From Streptosporangiales bacterium (GTDB taxonomy: Bacteria > Actinomycetota > Actinomycetes > Streptosporangiales > Streptosporangiaceae), in contig WHSL01000008.1 of NCBI GenBank assembly GCA_009380095.1, positions 1 to 57,039 on the forward strand: a stretch of 57,039 nt of DNA, in the 5' to 3' direction. Shown in pieces: positions 39,233 to 48,697 of the stretch; the first letter of the stretch is position 1, and each line of letters starts with the position of its first letter. The position numbers and the translations under genes are program-made. The notes beneath the pieces are model-generated. The model was not told where the DNA came from, searched no databases, and saw only the letters and a program-made list of their open reading frames with translations.

Positions 39233-39830
39233 AGGCCGCGGACGCTCCGCCGCGACCTCGACCGGCTCCGCGACCTCGGCTATCCGGTGGAGTCCGTGCG
39301 CGGGCCGGGCGGGGGATACCGGCTGGTCGCCGGGGGAGGCTGCCGCCGCTGCTGCTCACCGACGAGGAGGCCGTCGCCGCCGTGCTGGGCCTGCGGCTGG
39401 CCGCCGCGACGCCGCCGGCGGAGGCCGCCGAGACGGCCGAGGGGGCGCTGGGCAAGCTCGAGCAGGTCCTGCCGGTCCGGCTGCGCGCGCGGGTGGCGGC
39501 GCTGTCCGCCGCCACCGAGGCCGCGCCGCACCGCTCGCCGCCCGTCGGCCTCGGCGTGCTGCGGGAGCTGGGCATGGCCGCGTACGGGCGGCTGCACGTG
39601 CGGTTCGCGTACACGGCGCGGGACGGGCGCGAGAGTGAGCGGCGGGTGGAGCCGTACCGGCTGGTACTGCTCGCCGGCCGGTGGTATCTGCTGGGCTGGG
39701 ACCGGGACCGGCGGGACTGGCGGACCTTTCGTGCGGACCGGATCGCCGGCCTCGCGGTGCCGGGCAGCACGTTCGCCCCGCGCGAGCCGCCCGCCGCGTA
39801 CGCGGTGAGCTTCGTCCAGGACCCGGCGCG
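39233..39830 (+). pseudogene. WYL-domain (YafY-type) transcription regulator remnant
   Basis: The reading begins inside the HTH domain (TLRRDLDRLRDLGYPVESV). It shifts by one base in a G-run at 39341-39345 and continues as LPPLLLTDEEAVAAVLGLR through the WYL domain (RRVEPYRLVLLAGRWYLLGW). It loses identity near 39,800-39,830. The first 25-30 residues and the C-terminus are missing and no start codon belongs to it. Confidence 0.75.
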
Positions 39831-39844
39831 GTTCCCGGTCACCG

Positions 39845-40478
39845 AGCGCACCGGAGTGATCAGGTCCATCGTGACCTCGTTGCCCCAGCGCCCGCCGTTC
39901 GACGGCCTGGTCCCCTTGAGCTGGAGGGTCTCCAGGCCGAGGTCCTGGAACGTCCGATTGAGCGGGTCCACGGCGTTGTGGTCGTGCAATAGCTTGATCA
40001 GCGCGCAGGACGCGGCGTTGGACGACCAGGTGAGAGAGTCGTCGAGGTACCGGCGGACGGTGTTCTTGGTGGCCTCACCGCACAGCGGGCTCATCAGCAC
40101 GGTTCCGGACGAGACCGGCCTTCCGTCGCGGTCCAGCTCGATGATGGTCGCGTCCATCTGTGGCTGTTGCTGGATCGGCTGAGGATCCGCGGCCGAGGCG
40201 AGCAGGCTCCGCTGCAGCCTCGGAGCGTACGCCTCCTTGTCGACCTTCACCGACGCCAGCTTCTCGGCGCCTGCGGATCCCGGCGGAGCGGTATCGAGTA
40301 CCTCCTGGAACCTTGAGCCTGTCGATCGTGGCCTTCAGCCGCAGGCCTACGGCGCTCCGCTCGGCGTTGACGCCGTCGGCCGGACCCCCTCGGCGGCGGC
40401 TGGAGGATTGGTGGCGACGGCCGTCCCTGCGGATCCCACGACTATCGCAGTGACCAGGCCGATCCGAGTACGACGCAT
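39845..40478 (-). pseudogene. exported serine hydrolase (beta-lactamase-like) remnant
   Basis: An ATG at 40478 opens a clear signal peptide (MRRTRIGLVTAIVVGSAG, Ala-rich cleavage region). The frame then breaks near 40,378-40,390 (base lost) and again near 40,308-40,313 (base gained). The third part resembles the penicillin-binding/class A beta-lactamase-like hydrolases of actinomycetes: SSNAASCALIKLLHD, then LNRTFQDLGLETLQL and GGRWGNEVTM. Homology stops at about 39,850 where it meets the WYL remnant. The catalytic C-terminal half is gone. Confidence 0.65.
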
Positions 40479-40599
40479 GAACTTCCCCTTGTGTAGCCCC
40501 CGTATGGGCGGGCCAGATCATAGGGCCGGCCGTCACCGGTCACGGCCGAAATCGGGAAAGTCCCTACTTGCCTGCGGATGCCGGACCGGGTGGGGGTCA

Positions 40600-41901
40600 T
40601 CAGGTGACGCGGGTGGGGGTGGCGGGGAAGTCCTCGTAGGCGCGGGTGCGGAGGATGCCGCGGAGGCGGTCCATGGCGTCCCAGACGTCCACGAAGCTCG
40701 TGCAGATCGGGGCGGGGCCGAGGCGCAGCCGGTCCGGCGTGCGGTAGTCGGGGATGACGTTCGCGCGCTCGATCAGCGCCTGGGTGATCCGCCACGCGTC
40801 CGGGTGCGCGAGCGTGACGTGCGAGCCGCGGCGGGCCGGCTCGCGCGGCGTGGCCAGCCGGAGCTCCGGCAGCCAGGCGTCGGCTAGCACGATCAGGTAT
40901 GAGGTGAGCAGCGCGCCCTTGGCCCGCAGCCGGTCGATCCCCGCCTCGGCGAGCACCCGTACGCCCTCCTCCGTCGCGGCGATCGGCAGGATCGGCGGGG
41001 TGCCACTGAGGAACGAGCCCAGCCCGGGCGCGGGATCGTACCCCTGCCCCATGGCGAACTGGTCGCGCCGGCCGAACCAGCCCCAGATCGGCTGCCGCAG
41101 CGACTCCTGCAGGTCGTGCCGGACGTACAGGAACGCGGGCGCGCCGGGACCGCCGTTGAGGTACTTGTACGAGCAGCCCACCGCCAGGTCGGCGGCGGTC
41201 GCGTCGAGCTCGACGGGCACGGCCCCGGCCGCGTGACACAGGTCCCACAGCACCAGCGCGCCCGCGTCGTGCACGATCCGGTTCACCGCGCCCATATCCA
41301 GCAGCGCGCCCGAGCGGTACGCCACGTGCGACAGGCAGACGAGCGCGGTGTCGGGGCCCACCGCCGCCCGCAGCGCGTCGAGGCCGAGGCCCGCGTCGAT
41401 GTCCGTGGGCAGCAGCCGCAGCTCCAGGTCGTGCCGGGCGGCCAGGCCTTCGAGCACGTACCGGTCGGTGGGGAAGTTGTCGTCGTCGGTGACGATGACG
41501 CGCCGGCCGGGGCGCGCGTCGATCGCGGCGGCGGCGAGCTTGTACAGGTTGACCGTGGTGGAGTCGGAGATCACCACCTGGCCCGCGGCGGCGCCCAGCA
41601 GGTGCTCGCCGATCAGGTCGCCGACCCGGGCGCCGAGGTCGATCCAGTGCGACCAGGAGCGCACCAGGCCCTGGCCCCACTCCTGCTCGGCCACGTGCGC
41701 GAGCCGGGAGACCGTGCCGGCGGTGGGGCGGCCGAGGGAGTTGCCGTCCAGGTAGATGGGGCGGGGCCGGTCGTCCTCGGCCCGGTGGGTGAGGAAGCGC
41801 GCCCGCAGCGGCGCGAGCGGGTCGGTGGAGTCGAGCGTGACCGCATGCTCGCGGTCAAGCGGAAAATCACCGGTCGAACGAGACTCAGCAGCGGCCGTCA
41901 C
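40600..41901 (-). CDS. kynU: kynureninase
   Basis: 433 residues. PLP enzyme that cleaves kynurenine to anthranilate and alanine. YLDGNSLGRP near residue 50, DSTTVNLYKLAAAAI near 112, LWDLCHAAGA near 220, and the PLP Lys in CSYKYLNGGPGAPAF near 248 are family hallmarks. The length is typical. The GTG start lies 6 bases after TATGTT, so a leaderless mRNA is predicted. No other tryptophan-degradation gene is visible here. It lies downstream of coxG on the same strand but has its own promoter. Confidence 0.94.
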   Translation of the reverse strand: MTAAAESRSTGDFPLDREHAVTLDSTDPLAPLRARFLTHRAEDDRPRPIYLDGNSLGRPTAGTVSRLAHVAEQEWGQGLVRSWSHWIDLGARVGDLIGEHLLGAAAGQVVISDSTTVNLYKLAAAAIDARPGRRVIVTDDDNFPTDRYVLEGLAARHDLELRLLPTDIDAGLGLDALRAAVGPDTALVCLSHVAYRSGALLDMGAVNRIVHDAGALVLWDLCHAAGAVPVELDATAADLAVGCSYKYLNGGPGAPAFLYVRHDLQESLRQPIWGWFGRRDQFAMGQGYDPAPGLGSFLSGTPPILPIAATEEGVRVLAEAGIDRLRAKGALLTSYLIVLADAWLPELRLATPREPARRGSHVTLAHPDAWRITQALIERANVIPDYRTPDRLRLGPAPICTSFVDVWDAMDRLRGILRTRAYEDFPATPTRVT

Positions 41902-41907
41902 GCTCCC

Positions 41908-41913
41908 AACATA
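41908..41913 (-). promoter_or_regulatory. -10 element of kynU
   Basis: TATGTT on the minus strand is followed by six bases and the GTG start of kynU. A leaderless transcript is predicted. Confidence 0.5.
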
Positions 41914-42105
41914 AGCACCCCGCCACCCCGGACAAAGCAGCGCCCGGGGGGTGGGGGAACTGGTGGCGGGCGGCTCGGGGGCGGCTCCTCGATGGGGGCA
42001 CCGCTCCCGACCGCCCGCACGTTCAGCCCTGCTCGGGACGGCAGGGGACGGCGGCCGTGGCCCGAGCGACGGTGCTCGGGCGGCCGCTGCGTACGCCGGA
42101 TCGGG

Positions 42106-42882
42106 TCAGGCGGCGCGCTTCTTGCGCTTGCGGGCGCGGCGGCGGAAGAACAGGACCACCGCGAAGGCGACGCCGAGGACCGGGGCGAACCGCTTCAGCA
42201 TCGGCATCCCCGCGACGTCGAGCAGGTCGAGCGCCTCATCGTCGCGGGACGCCGGAGCCGGCTTGGACACGGCGGCGCCGGTCGTACCCGTACCCGTCGT
42301 CCCGCCGGTCGCCGCGCCGGTGGACGTGGCGGCGGCACCGCCGGACGCGGGAGCGGAACCCGTGGCGGCCGAACCACCCGCGGTCCCTTCGGCCGCGGCG
42401 GAACCGCCCGCGGCCTCCGGCCCGCCGCCCTGGTCCTCGGAGAGCAGGTCGGCGAGGTTCGCGGCGAACCTGTCGATCAGCTTGGCGCTGACGTCCGCCA
42501 TGACGCCGCGGCCGAACTGCGCGACCCGGCCGGTGACGTTCAGCGTGGTGTCCACCCGTACGCGGGTGGAGTCGCCCTCGCCGACGAGCACGGCCTTGAC
42601 GGTGGCGGACGCCGTACCCGCGCCCCGGGCCTCCTTGCCGGACGCGTCGATCACGACGACGCGCTTGTCCTCGTCCTTCTCCGTGAAGCGCGCCTCACCC
42701 TTGTAGGTGACGGTGATCGGACCCACCTTCACCTTGATCCGGCCGGTGAACTCGTCGCCGTCCACCGAGTCGAGCGCGGCGCCCGGCATACAGGGGGCGA
42801 TGCGCTCAACGTCCAGAAGCACGGGCCAGGCCCGCTCCACCGGTACGGGCACGGTGAACTCGTTCTCGAGTTGGGTGCTCAT
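42106..42882 (-). CDS. coxG: CoxG-like SRPBCC protein with membrane tail
   Basis: 258 residues. The N-terminal CoxG/SRPBCC domain (about 1-150) has FTVPVPVERAWPVLLDVERIAPCMPGA in pieces and TDVSAKLIDRFAANL-like helix near 140. It is followed by a low-complexity Ala/Gly/Thr/Ser linker (about 160-215) and a tail helix (about 228-246) with a terminal RRRARKRKKRAA anchor. CoxG proteins recruit CO dehydrogenase to the membrane and have been linked to quinone transfer. The second of two ATGs is chosen since GGAGGA lies 4 bases before it. A 250-base gap to coxM holds no gene. Confidence 0.85.
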   Translation of the reverse strand: MSTQLENEFTVPVPVERAWPVLLDVERIAPCMPGAALDSVDGDEFTGRIKVKVGPITVTYKGEARFTEKDEDKRVVVIDASGKEARGAGTASATVKAVLVGEGDSTRVRVDTTLNVTGRVAQFGRGVMADVSAKLIDRFAANLADLLSEDQGGGPEAAGGSAAAEGTAGGSAATGSAPASGGAAATSTGAATGGTTGTGTTGAAVSKPAPASRDDEALDLLDVAGMPMLKRFAPVLGVAFAVVLFFRRRARKRKKRAA

Positions 42883-43132
42883 CATTCCTCCGTGACGTGC
42901 GGGCGGCCCGGCCGCGGTCACGCCGCGCCGGGACCGCGCCCGAGGGCCGTCGGTGGCCGCACGCCCTCAAGTTTGATCTCGGTGTGGTGGTGCGGTCCAG
43001 GTAGTGACCGGAACATCACATCCCGGTGGGAACGCGTCTCCGGAACACCTCCTCGTAGCCGAGACCGTACAGTCGTCCGGTTTGGGGGTAAAGGGCGCGC
43101 CCCCGCCCCGGACCTTCTCCATCGCGGTTCAC

Positions 43133-43993
43133 CTACAGCCGGGAGGCGGTGATCAGCGCCCGCGCGGTGAGCACGCGGACGAGATGCCGCCGGTAGTCCG
43201 CCTGGCCGTGCAGGTCGCTCGGCGGGCTGGTGCCGTCGTCCGCGGAGGCCGCGGCGGCGCGCAGCGCGTCGTGGCTCCCCGGCGCGGAGGACTGGACCGC
43301 CGCCTCCACGGCCTGGGCACGCAGCGGGGTGGAGCCCATGTTGGTGAGGCCCAGCCGCGCCTCGGCCACAGCGCCGTCGGAGCGCCGTACGGCCGCCGCC
43401 ACCCCGACGATCGCCCAGGACTGGGCGGTCCGGCAGAACTTCTCGTAGTGGAAGTTCCACCCGCCCCAGGTCTTGGGGATACGGATCCCCGTGAGGATCT
43501 CGGCGGGCCGGAGCACGCTCGTCAGGTAGTCGACGAAGAACGACGACGCCGGGATCGTCCGCTCCCCGCCCGGGCCCCGTACGACGAGCTCGCCGTCCAG
43601 CGTGAGCACGGTGGCGGGCAGGTCGGCAGCGGGATCGGCGTGCGCGAGCGAGCCGCCGAGCGTGCCGCGGTGCCGTACGGCCGGGTCGGCCACGGTCGCC
43701 GCGGTCTGCGCGAGCAGCCCCGCGTGTTGCCGGACCAGCGGGTCACGGATCAGCTCGTGGTGCGTGGTGCCTGAGCCGATCCACAGGTGGCCGCCCTCGT
43801 CCCGGACGCCGCGCAGCTCTCCCAGGCGGGTCAGGTCGACGATGGCCTCGGGGTAGGCCAGCCGCAGCCGCAGCAGCGGCAGCAGGCTCTGCCCGCCGGC
43901 CAGCACCTTGGTGTCCTCACCCGCGCCGTCCAAGGCCTGAACGGCCTCGTCCAGGCTCTCCGGGCGGACGTAGGAGAACTTCGCCGGAATCAT
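43133..43993 (-). CDS. coxM: CO dehydrogenase-like FAD subunit
   Basis: 286 residues. FAD-binding middle subunit of molybdenum hydroxylases. The N-terminus [17 protein letters not shown], the FAD motifs AGGQSLLPLLRLRL near 32 and TLGGSLAHADPAADLP near 108, and a CO_deh_flav_C domain from about 175 are present. ATG 43993 overlaps the coxL stop (ATGA), so the two are coupled. It accepts electrons from the small subunit's iron-sulfur clusters. Confidence 0.92.
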   Translation of the reverse strand: MIPAKFSYVRPESLDEAVQALDGAGEDTKVLAGGQSLLPLLRLRLAYPEAIVDLTRLGELRGVRDEGGHLWIGSGTTHHELIRDPLVRQHAGLLAQTAATVADPAVRHRGTLGGSLAHADPAADLPATVLTLDGELVVRGPGGERTIPASSFFVDYLTSVLRPAEILTGIRIPKTWGGWNFHYEKFCRTAQSWAIVGVAAAVRRSDGAVAEARLGLTNMGSTPLRAQAVEAAVQSSAPGSHDALRAAAASADDGTSPPSDLHGQADYRRHLVRVLTARALITASRL

Positions 43994-46371
43994 CGGCCAG
44001 GCCCCCTTCCCAGGGTGGTGGCCGGTTCGCCGCCGGCCTCCTGGATGGCGCGCCACACGTGCTCCGGGGAGCACGGCATCGGCACGTCGTTGACGCCGAA
44101 CTGGCGGATCGCGTCCACGACGGCGTTGACCACCGCCGGGGTGGAGGCGATCGTGCCGGCCTCGCCGACGCCCTTGACGCCCAGCGGGTTCGTGGTGGAC
44201 GGGGTCTCCGTCCGGTCGGTGACGAACTCCGGCAGGTCCGCCGCCGACGGAATCAGATAGTCGGCGAGCGTCGAGGTGAGCAGGTTGCCCTCGGAGTCGT
44301 ACACCGCCTCCTCGTACAGGGCCTGCGCGATGCCCTGGGCGAGGCCGCCGTGCACCTGGCCCTCCACGATCAGCGGGTTGATCACCACGCCGACGTCGTC
44401 CACCGCGACGTAGGAGCGCAGCTTCACCATGCCGGTCTCGGTGTCCACCTCGGCCGCACAGAGGTGGGTGCCGTGCGGGTACGAGAAGTTCTCCGGGTCG
44501 AAGGTGGCGTCGGAGTCGAGCGACGCCTCCACGCCCTCGGGCAGGTCGTGCGCGGCGAACGTGGCCAGCGCGACCTCCTGGATCGTGGTGGCGGGCTCGG
44601 GGGTGCCGCGCACCCGGAACGTGCCGCCCTCGAACTCGATGTCCTCCTCGCTGGCCTCCAGCATGTGCGCCGCGATCCTCTTGGCCTTGTCCACGACCCG
44701 GTCGCAGGCCTGCACCAGCGCGGTGCCGCCGACGGCCAGCGAGCGGGACCCGTACGTGTCCATGCCTTTGGGCGACACGCGCGTGTCACCGTGCAGCACG
44801 GTCACGTCCTCGAACGGCACGCCGAGCTGGTCGGCCGCGATCTGGCTCCACGCGGTCTCGTGGCCCTGGCCGTGCGCCGAGGACCCGGTGACCACCTCGA
44901 CCTTGCCGGTGGGCAGCATCCGCACCGACGCCGACTCCCAGCCGCCCGCGCCGTACGCGAGCTGGCCCAGGATCCGGGACGGCGCGAGACCGCACATCTC
45001 GGTGAACGTGGAGATGCCGATGCCCAGCTGTACGGCGTCGCCGCGCTCCCGCCGGTCCGCCTGCTCGGCGCGGAGCTTGTCGTACCCGAAGAGCTGGAGA
45101 GCCTTCTCCGTGGCCGCCTCGTAGTTGCCGGTGTCATAGGTGAGCGTGGCGATCGTGGTGTACGGGAACTCCTCGTGCTTGATCCAGTTCCGCCGGCGCA
45201 GCTCCATCGGATCCATCCTGAGCTCCACCGCCATCTCGTCCACCAGCCGTTCGATGGCGTACGTGGCCTCCGGACGGCCCGCCCCCCGGTAGGCGTCCGT
45301 GGGCATCTTCGTGGTGAAGACACCCGTACAGGTGAAGGAGTACGCGTCGAACTTGTAGATGGCCGGGAACATGAACGCGCCGAGCAGCGGCACGCCCGGC
45401 GTGACCAGCATCAGATATGCGCCCATGTCGGCGAGCAGCTCGATCTTCAAGCCGCGGAACCGGCCGTCGCGGTCGGCGGCGAGCGCGACCTTCTGGATCT
45501 GGTCGCGGCCGTGGTGCGTGGTCTGGATGCCCTCGGTGCGGCCCTCCGTCCACTTCACGGGCTTGCGCAGCCGCTTGGCGAGCAGCAGCGTGATCACCTC
45601 TTCGGCGGTGACCTGCAGCTTGGAGCCGAAGCCGCCGCCCACGTCGGGCGCCACCACACGGAGCTGGTGCTCGGCGATGCCCGTCACCATGGCGAGCATG
45701 AGCCGCAGCACGTGCGGGATCTGGGTGGCGGACCACATCGTGTAGCCGTCGCCCTCGGGCGCGACCACCACGGAGCGGGGCTCCATCGCGGCCGGGATCA
45801 GCCGCTGCTGTACGTACCTGCGGCTGACGACGACCGCGTCGTCGCCGAACGCGGCGTCCACGTCGCCCGCGGAGAACGGCCAGGTGAAGCTGGCGTTCGT
45901 GCCCTTGTCGGAGTGCACCAGGGAGGCGCCCTCGGCGAGCGCGGCCTCCATGTCGAGCACCGGAGGCAGCGGCTCGTAGTCGATCTCGATCAGCTCGAGC
46001 ATGTCCGCCGCCACGTACCGGTCGGTGGCGACCACGCAGGCCACGGCCTCGCCCACGTACCTGACCTCGTCCACCGCCATCGGCGGGTGGTCGGGGATCA
46101 CGATGTCCTCGGTGACCGGCCAGGCGCAGGGCAGGCTGCCCTGCTCGGCGGCGAGGTCGGCGCCGGTGTAGGCGGCGACCACGCCGTCCTGGCCGAGGAC
46201 GCCGGAGACGTCCACGTTGCGGATGCGGGCGTGCGCCATCGGGCTGCGCAGGAACGCCACGTACAGCATTCCCGGGAGCTGGATGTTGTCGGTCCAGTTC
46301 GTCCGGCCGGTGATCAGCCGGGCGTCCTCCTTGCGCCTGCGGTCCCGCCCGACCTCGGGTGCGGTCGTCAT
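43990..46371 (-). CDS. coxL: aerobic CO dehydrogenase-like large subunit, form II
   Basis: 793 residues. Molybdenum cofactor-binding catalytic subunit of the xanthine oxidase family. [10 protein letters not shown] near residue 243 and the terminal GVKGVGEAG, with the catalytic Glu, are present. The diagnostic active-site loop at about 360-366 reads AYRGAGR. That marks form II (BMS-type) enzymes. Form I, which oxidises CO with a Cu-bound Cys, reads AYXCSFR. So CO as substrate is doubtful; another aldehyde, purine or heterocycle is possible. Overlaps coxS and coxM by 4 bases each. Confidence 0.93.
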   Translation of the reverse strand: MTTAPEVGRDRRRKEDARLITGRTNWTDNIQLPGMLYVAFLRSPMAHARIRNVDVSGVLGQDGVVAAYTGADLAAEQGSLPCAWPVTEDIVIPDHPPMAVDEVRYVGEAVACVVATDRYVAADMLELIEIDYEPLPPVLDMEAALAEGASLVHSDKGTNASFTWPFSAGDVDAAFGDDAVVVSRRYVQQRLIPAAMEPRSVVVAPEGDGYTMWSATQIPHVLRLMLAMVTGIAEHQLRVVAPDVGGGFGSKLQVTAEEVITLLLAKRLRKPVKWTEGRTEGIQTTHHGRDQIQKVALAADRDGRFRGLKIELLADMGAYLMLVTPGVPLLGAFMFPAIYKFDAYSFTCTGVFTTKMPTDAYRGAGRPEATYAIERLVDEMAVELRMDPMELRRRNWIKHEEFPYTTIATLTYDTGNYEAATEKALQLFGYDKLRAEQADRRERGDAVQLGIGISTFTEMCGLAPSRILGQLAYGAGGWESASVRMLPTGKVEVVTGSSAHGQGHETAWSQIAADQLGVPFEDVTVLHGDTRVSPKGMDTYGSRSLAVGGTALVQACDRVVDKAKRIAAHMLEASEEDIEFEGGTFRVRGTPEPATTIQEVALATFAAHDLPEGVEASLDSDATFDPENFSYPHGTHLCAAEVDTETGMVKLRSYVAVDDVGVVINPLIVEGQVHGGLAQGIAQALYEEAVYDSEGNLLTSTLADYLIPSAADLPEFVTDRTETPSTTNPLGVKGVGEAGTIASTPAVVNAVVDAIRQFGVNDVPMPCSPEHVWRAIQEAGGEPATTLGRGPGR

Positions 46372-46877
46372 GACGGCGTCCCCCTCAGCTCGGCGGCGGC
46401 GCTCTGTACGGCCCGCACGATGTTCACGTAGCCCGTGCAGCGGCAGAGGTTGCCCTCGAGCCCCTCACGGATCTCCGTGTCGCTGGGATCCGGGTTGTCC
46501 CGGAGCAGGTCCACCGCGGCCATGATCATGCCCGGGGTGCAGTACCCGCACTGCAGCGCGTGGAACTCGCGGAACGCCTTCTGTACGGGATGGCCGGCGG
46601 CCTCGCCGTTCGCGGACGCGGCGGCCTGGCCGTCGAGCCCCTCGATCGTGGTGATCTCGCTGCCGTCCGCCTGCACCGCCAGCATCGTGCAGCTCTTCAC
46701 CGACATGCCGTCGAGGAGCACGGTGCACGCGCCGCAGTTGGAGGTATCGCAGCCGATCGGGGTACCGACCTTGCCCAGCCGGTCTCGCAGATAGTGGGTG
46801 AGTAGGAGTCGGGCCTCGACTTCGCCTTCATAGGTGACGCCGTCGACGGTGGTCCGAACACGTGGCACGGTCTCCAC
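46368..46877 (-). CDS. coxS: CO dehydrogenase-like iron-sulfur subunit
   Basis: 169 residues. Carries two [2Fe-2S] clusters: the plant-ferredoxin type, with [16 protein letters not shown] near residue 39, and the C-terminal four-helix type, with QCGYCTPGM near 108 and CRCTGY near 145. It passes electrons from the molybdenum site to FAD. GTG at 46877 is the likely start; a GTG nine bases later with GGAGG upstream is the alternative. A 10-residue low-complexity insert between domains (near 80-92) is Ala/Gly-rich. Confidence 0.93.
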   Translation of the reverse strand: METVPRVRTTVDGVTYEGEVEARLLLTHYLRDRLGKVGTPIGCDTSNCGACTVLLDGMSVKSCTMLAVQADGSEITTIEGLDGQAAASANGEAAGHPVQKAFREFHALQCGYCTPGMIMAAVDLLRDNPDPSDTEIREGLEGNLCRCTGYVNIVRAVQSAAAELRGTPS

Positions 46878-46995
46878 CTCCAGAGGAGAGGAGTCAGGGG
46901 CGACCCTGTCAACGTAAGCCCGGCCTACAGCCCCCGACTAGAGTCGTTTTTCCCGCAAACCACCATGATCTGGGCGATGGGCGGGAAAACGGCGG

Positions 46996-47196
46996 TCAAC
47001 CTCTGCCTGTGCCGCCGCGTCGGGTGAGGAGCCACCCGAGGCCCGCGATTCCGAGCCCGATCAGCAGGACCGGCAGAACCCACCCGGGCGTGAACGCGAT
47101 GCCGATCCTGTCCCGCAGGATGAACAGCACGCCGAGCCCGACGAACAGCATGCCGGCCAGCAGCGAGCCGAGGTCGAACCGGCTACGCCGGGACAC
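46996..47196 (-). CDS. small two-helix membrane protein
   Basis: 66 residues. Two hydrophobic helices (about 10-27 and 38-57), a basic N-terminus (SRRSRFD) and a basic tail. GTG start at 47196 overlaps the 3' end of the PspC gene by 14 bases in another frame. Small proteins of this kind often accompany PspC-type genes in actinomycetes. The function is unknown. It sits last in the minus-strand unit. Confidence 0.65.
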   Translation of the reverse strand: MSRRSRFDLGSLLAGMLFVGLGVLFILRDRIGIAFTPGWVLPVLLIGLGIAGLGWLLTRRGGTGRG

Positions 47197-48511
47197 GGCG
47201 CACCTCCAGGTCGCCCAGCGTGGTCTGCACGTCGAGCTCGATCCGCGGAGCCTTCCGCGGCAGAGCGCGGTCCGGCTCCAGCACCCTGTCGATCCGTACC
47301 CGTACGCCGCCCTGCACGTGGTCGCCGACCTGGACGTCGCCGACCCCCGCGCTGCCGTGCACGGTCACCTCACTCCCCTGTGGTACCCGTACCTCGAGCC
47401 GGCCGAACCGGACCGTGGCCCGGACCTGGACCGACTGCCCGCTGTCCAGGCGGAGGCCGGTGAGGTCGAGGGTGGCCGTCCCGGCGGTCAGCCGGTACGG
47501 CCCGTCGATCTCCGCCGCGGCCGCCGGCCGCCAGACCACGGCACCGAACCGGTTCGGCGTCAGCTCCTGCGTTGTGGTGCCGGTGAGGGCCACCGATGCG
47601 ATCGTTCCGAGAACCACGAGTCCACGCCCCCGTCCGAGGAAGGCGGCCAGCACAAGGCCCAGGCCGATCGTGATGAGGGCGGAGGCGAGCAGCCGCTGCT
47701 CCAGCCCGGGTACGTATCCGTTGTCGTAGACCAGCCAGAACGCGCCGGCCTCGACGGCGATCAGGAAGATCACCAGCAGCGTGATGGTGGAACGCGGGCG
47801 ATCCCGGCGTCGGAGGTGCCACTCCACCACCGGTGCCCAGGGCGGCGCCGCGGGTGCCCCCGAGGCCCCCGCGGGCCCGGCCGGGTCAGAGCCGGGCACG
47901 AAGGGCCCACGCCCGGCGGGGTCAGGGCCGGGCGGCGCCGGCCGGGGCGGGCCCAGCAGCGCGAGGTCGACGGGCCCGTCCCCGTACGCGGGCGGTGGCC
48001 CGGCCTTCGGGGGCGGTGGCGGGGGCGGCGGAGGCGGCTCCCGGCGGCGCAGCCGCTGCGGCAGACGGCGGATCGCCTGGGGCACGTCCGCGCCCCGGCC
48101 GTGCGCGATCAGCAGGCTCAGCGTGAGCACCGTGACGATCACCAGCGTGCCCTGGCCGAACCCGCCGAAGGCGAGGCTGAGCAGGGCGGCGAGCCCGAGG
48201 CCCAGGCCGAGCAGGGTGATCACCACGTCGTCGTCGAGCCGGCGGTGGAGGGCCTGCTCGGCGGCGGACGGGCCGCCCGCCTCGTCCGGGATCATCAGCC
48301 ACGCGGCCAGGTAGAGCAGGGCGCCGGAGCCGCCGGTGATCAGCAGTATCACGAAGACGAGCCGGAACACGACGGGGTCGATGCCGGTGTAGCGGCCCAG
48401 CCCCGCGCACACGCCGAGCAGCATCTTGCGTTCCCGGTCGCGGCGCAGCCGGTGCTGCCCGTCCGCGTCCGGTGGCGCCGTGCCGGTCGTCTCCGGCGTG
48501 CCTTCGGTCAT
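47183..48511 (-). CDS. PspC-domain membrane protein with toast-rack-like C-terminus
   Basis: 442 residues. An N-terminal PspC domain (about 25-85) has LLGVCAGLGRYTGIDPVVFRLVF in pieces. Two more helices (about 95-135), a Pro-rich linker (about 150-230) including ten consecutive Pro, and three helices (about 250-330) follow. The C-terminal 110 residues are a beta-rich outer domain with TLDLTGL, VRFGRLEVRVP and HGSAGVGDVQVG repeats, like LiaF/toast-rack domains that sense envelope stress. ATG 48511 has GGAG upstream. It is divergent from the PspC-kinase gene, 186 bases away. Confidence 0.85.
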   Translation of the reverse strand: MTEGTPETTGTAPPDADGQHRLRRDRERKMLLGVCAGLGRYTGIDPVVFRLVFVILLITGGSGALLYLAAWLMIPDEAGGPSAAEQALHRRLDDDVVITLLGLGLGLAALLSLAFGGFGQGTLVIVTVLTLSLLIAHGRGADVPQAIRRLPQRLRRREPPPPPPPPPPKAGPPPAYGDGPVDLALLGPPRPAPPGPDPAGRGPFVPGSDPAGPAGASGAPAAPPWAPVVEWHLRRRDRPRSTITLLVIFLIAVEAGAFWLVYDNGYVPGLEQRLLASALITIGLGLVLAAFLGRGRGLVVLGTIASVALTGTTTQELTPNRFGAVVWRPAAAAEIDGPYRLTAGTATLDLTGLRLDSGQSVQVRATVRFGRLEVRVPQGSEVTVHGSAGVGDVQVGDHVQGGVRVRIDRVLEPDRALPRKAPRIELDVQTTLGDLEVRRVPA

Positions 48512-48697
48512 GGCTCCATCCTGGCGGTCCTGGACGGTTCGGCCCATCGGGGACACCCCCGACCCATCCCTGACTTCCCGAGGCGGTCCGGTCTCGGGGG
48601 CGATCCCTGAGCGGGCCCAGGGGAGTCCCTGATGCCATCGGGCCCATCCACGTGTGACGATTTGTCCGTACGGGGGGATCGAGCGGAGAGGAGCGCG

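Noticed and set aside
43990-46371. CoxL as a proven CO-oxidising (form I) enzyme
   Set aside because: The active-site loop is AYRGAGR, not AYXCSFR, so only the form II assignment is supported.
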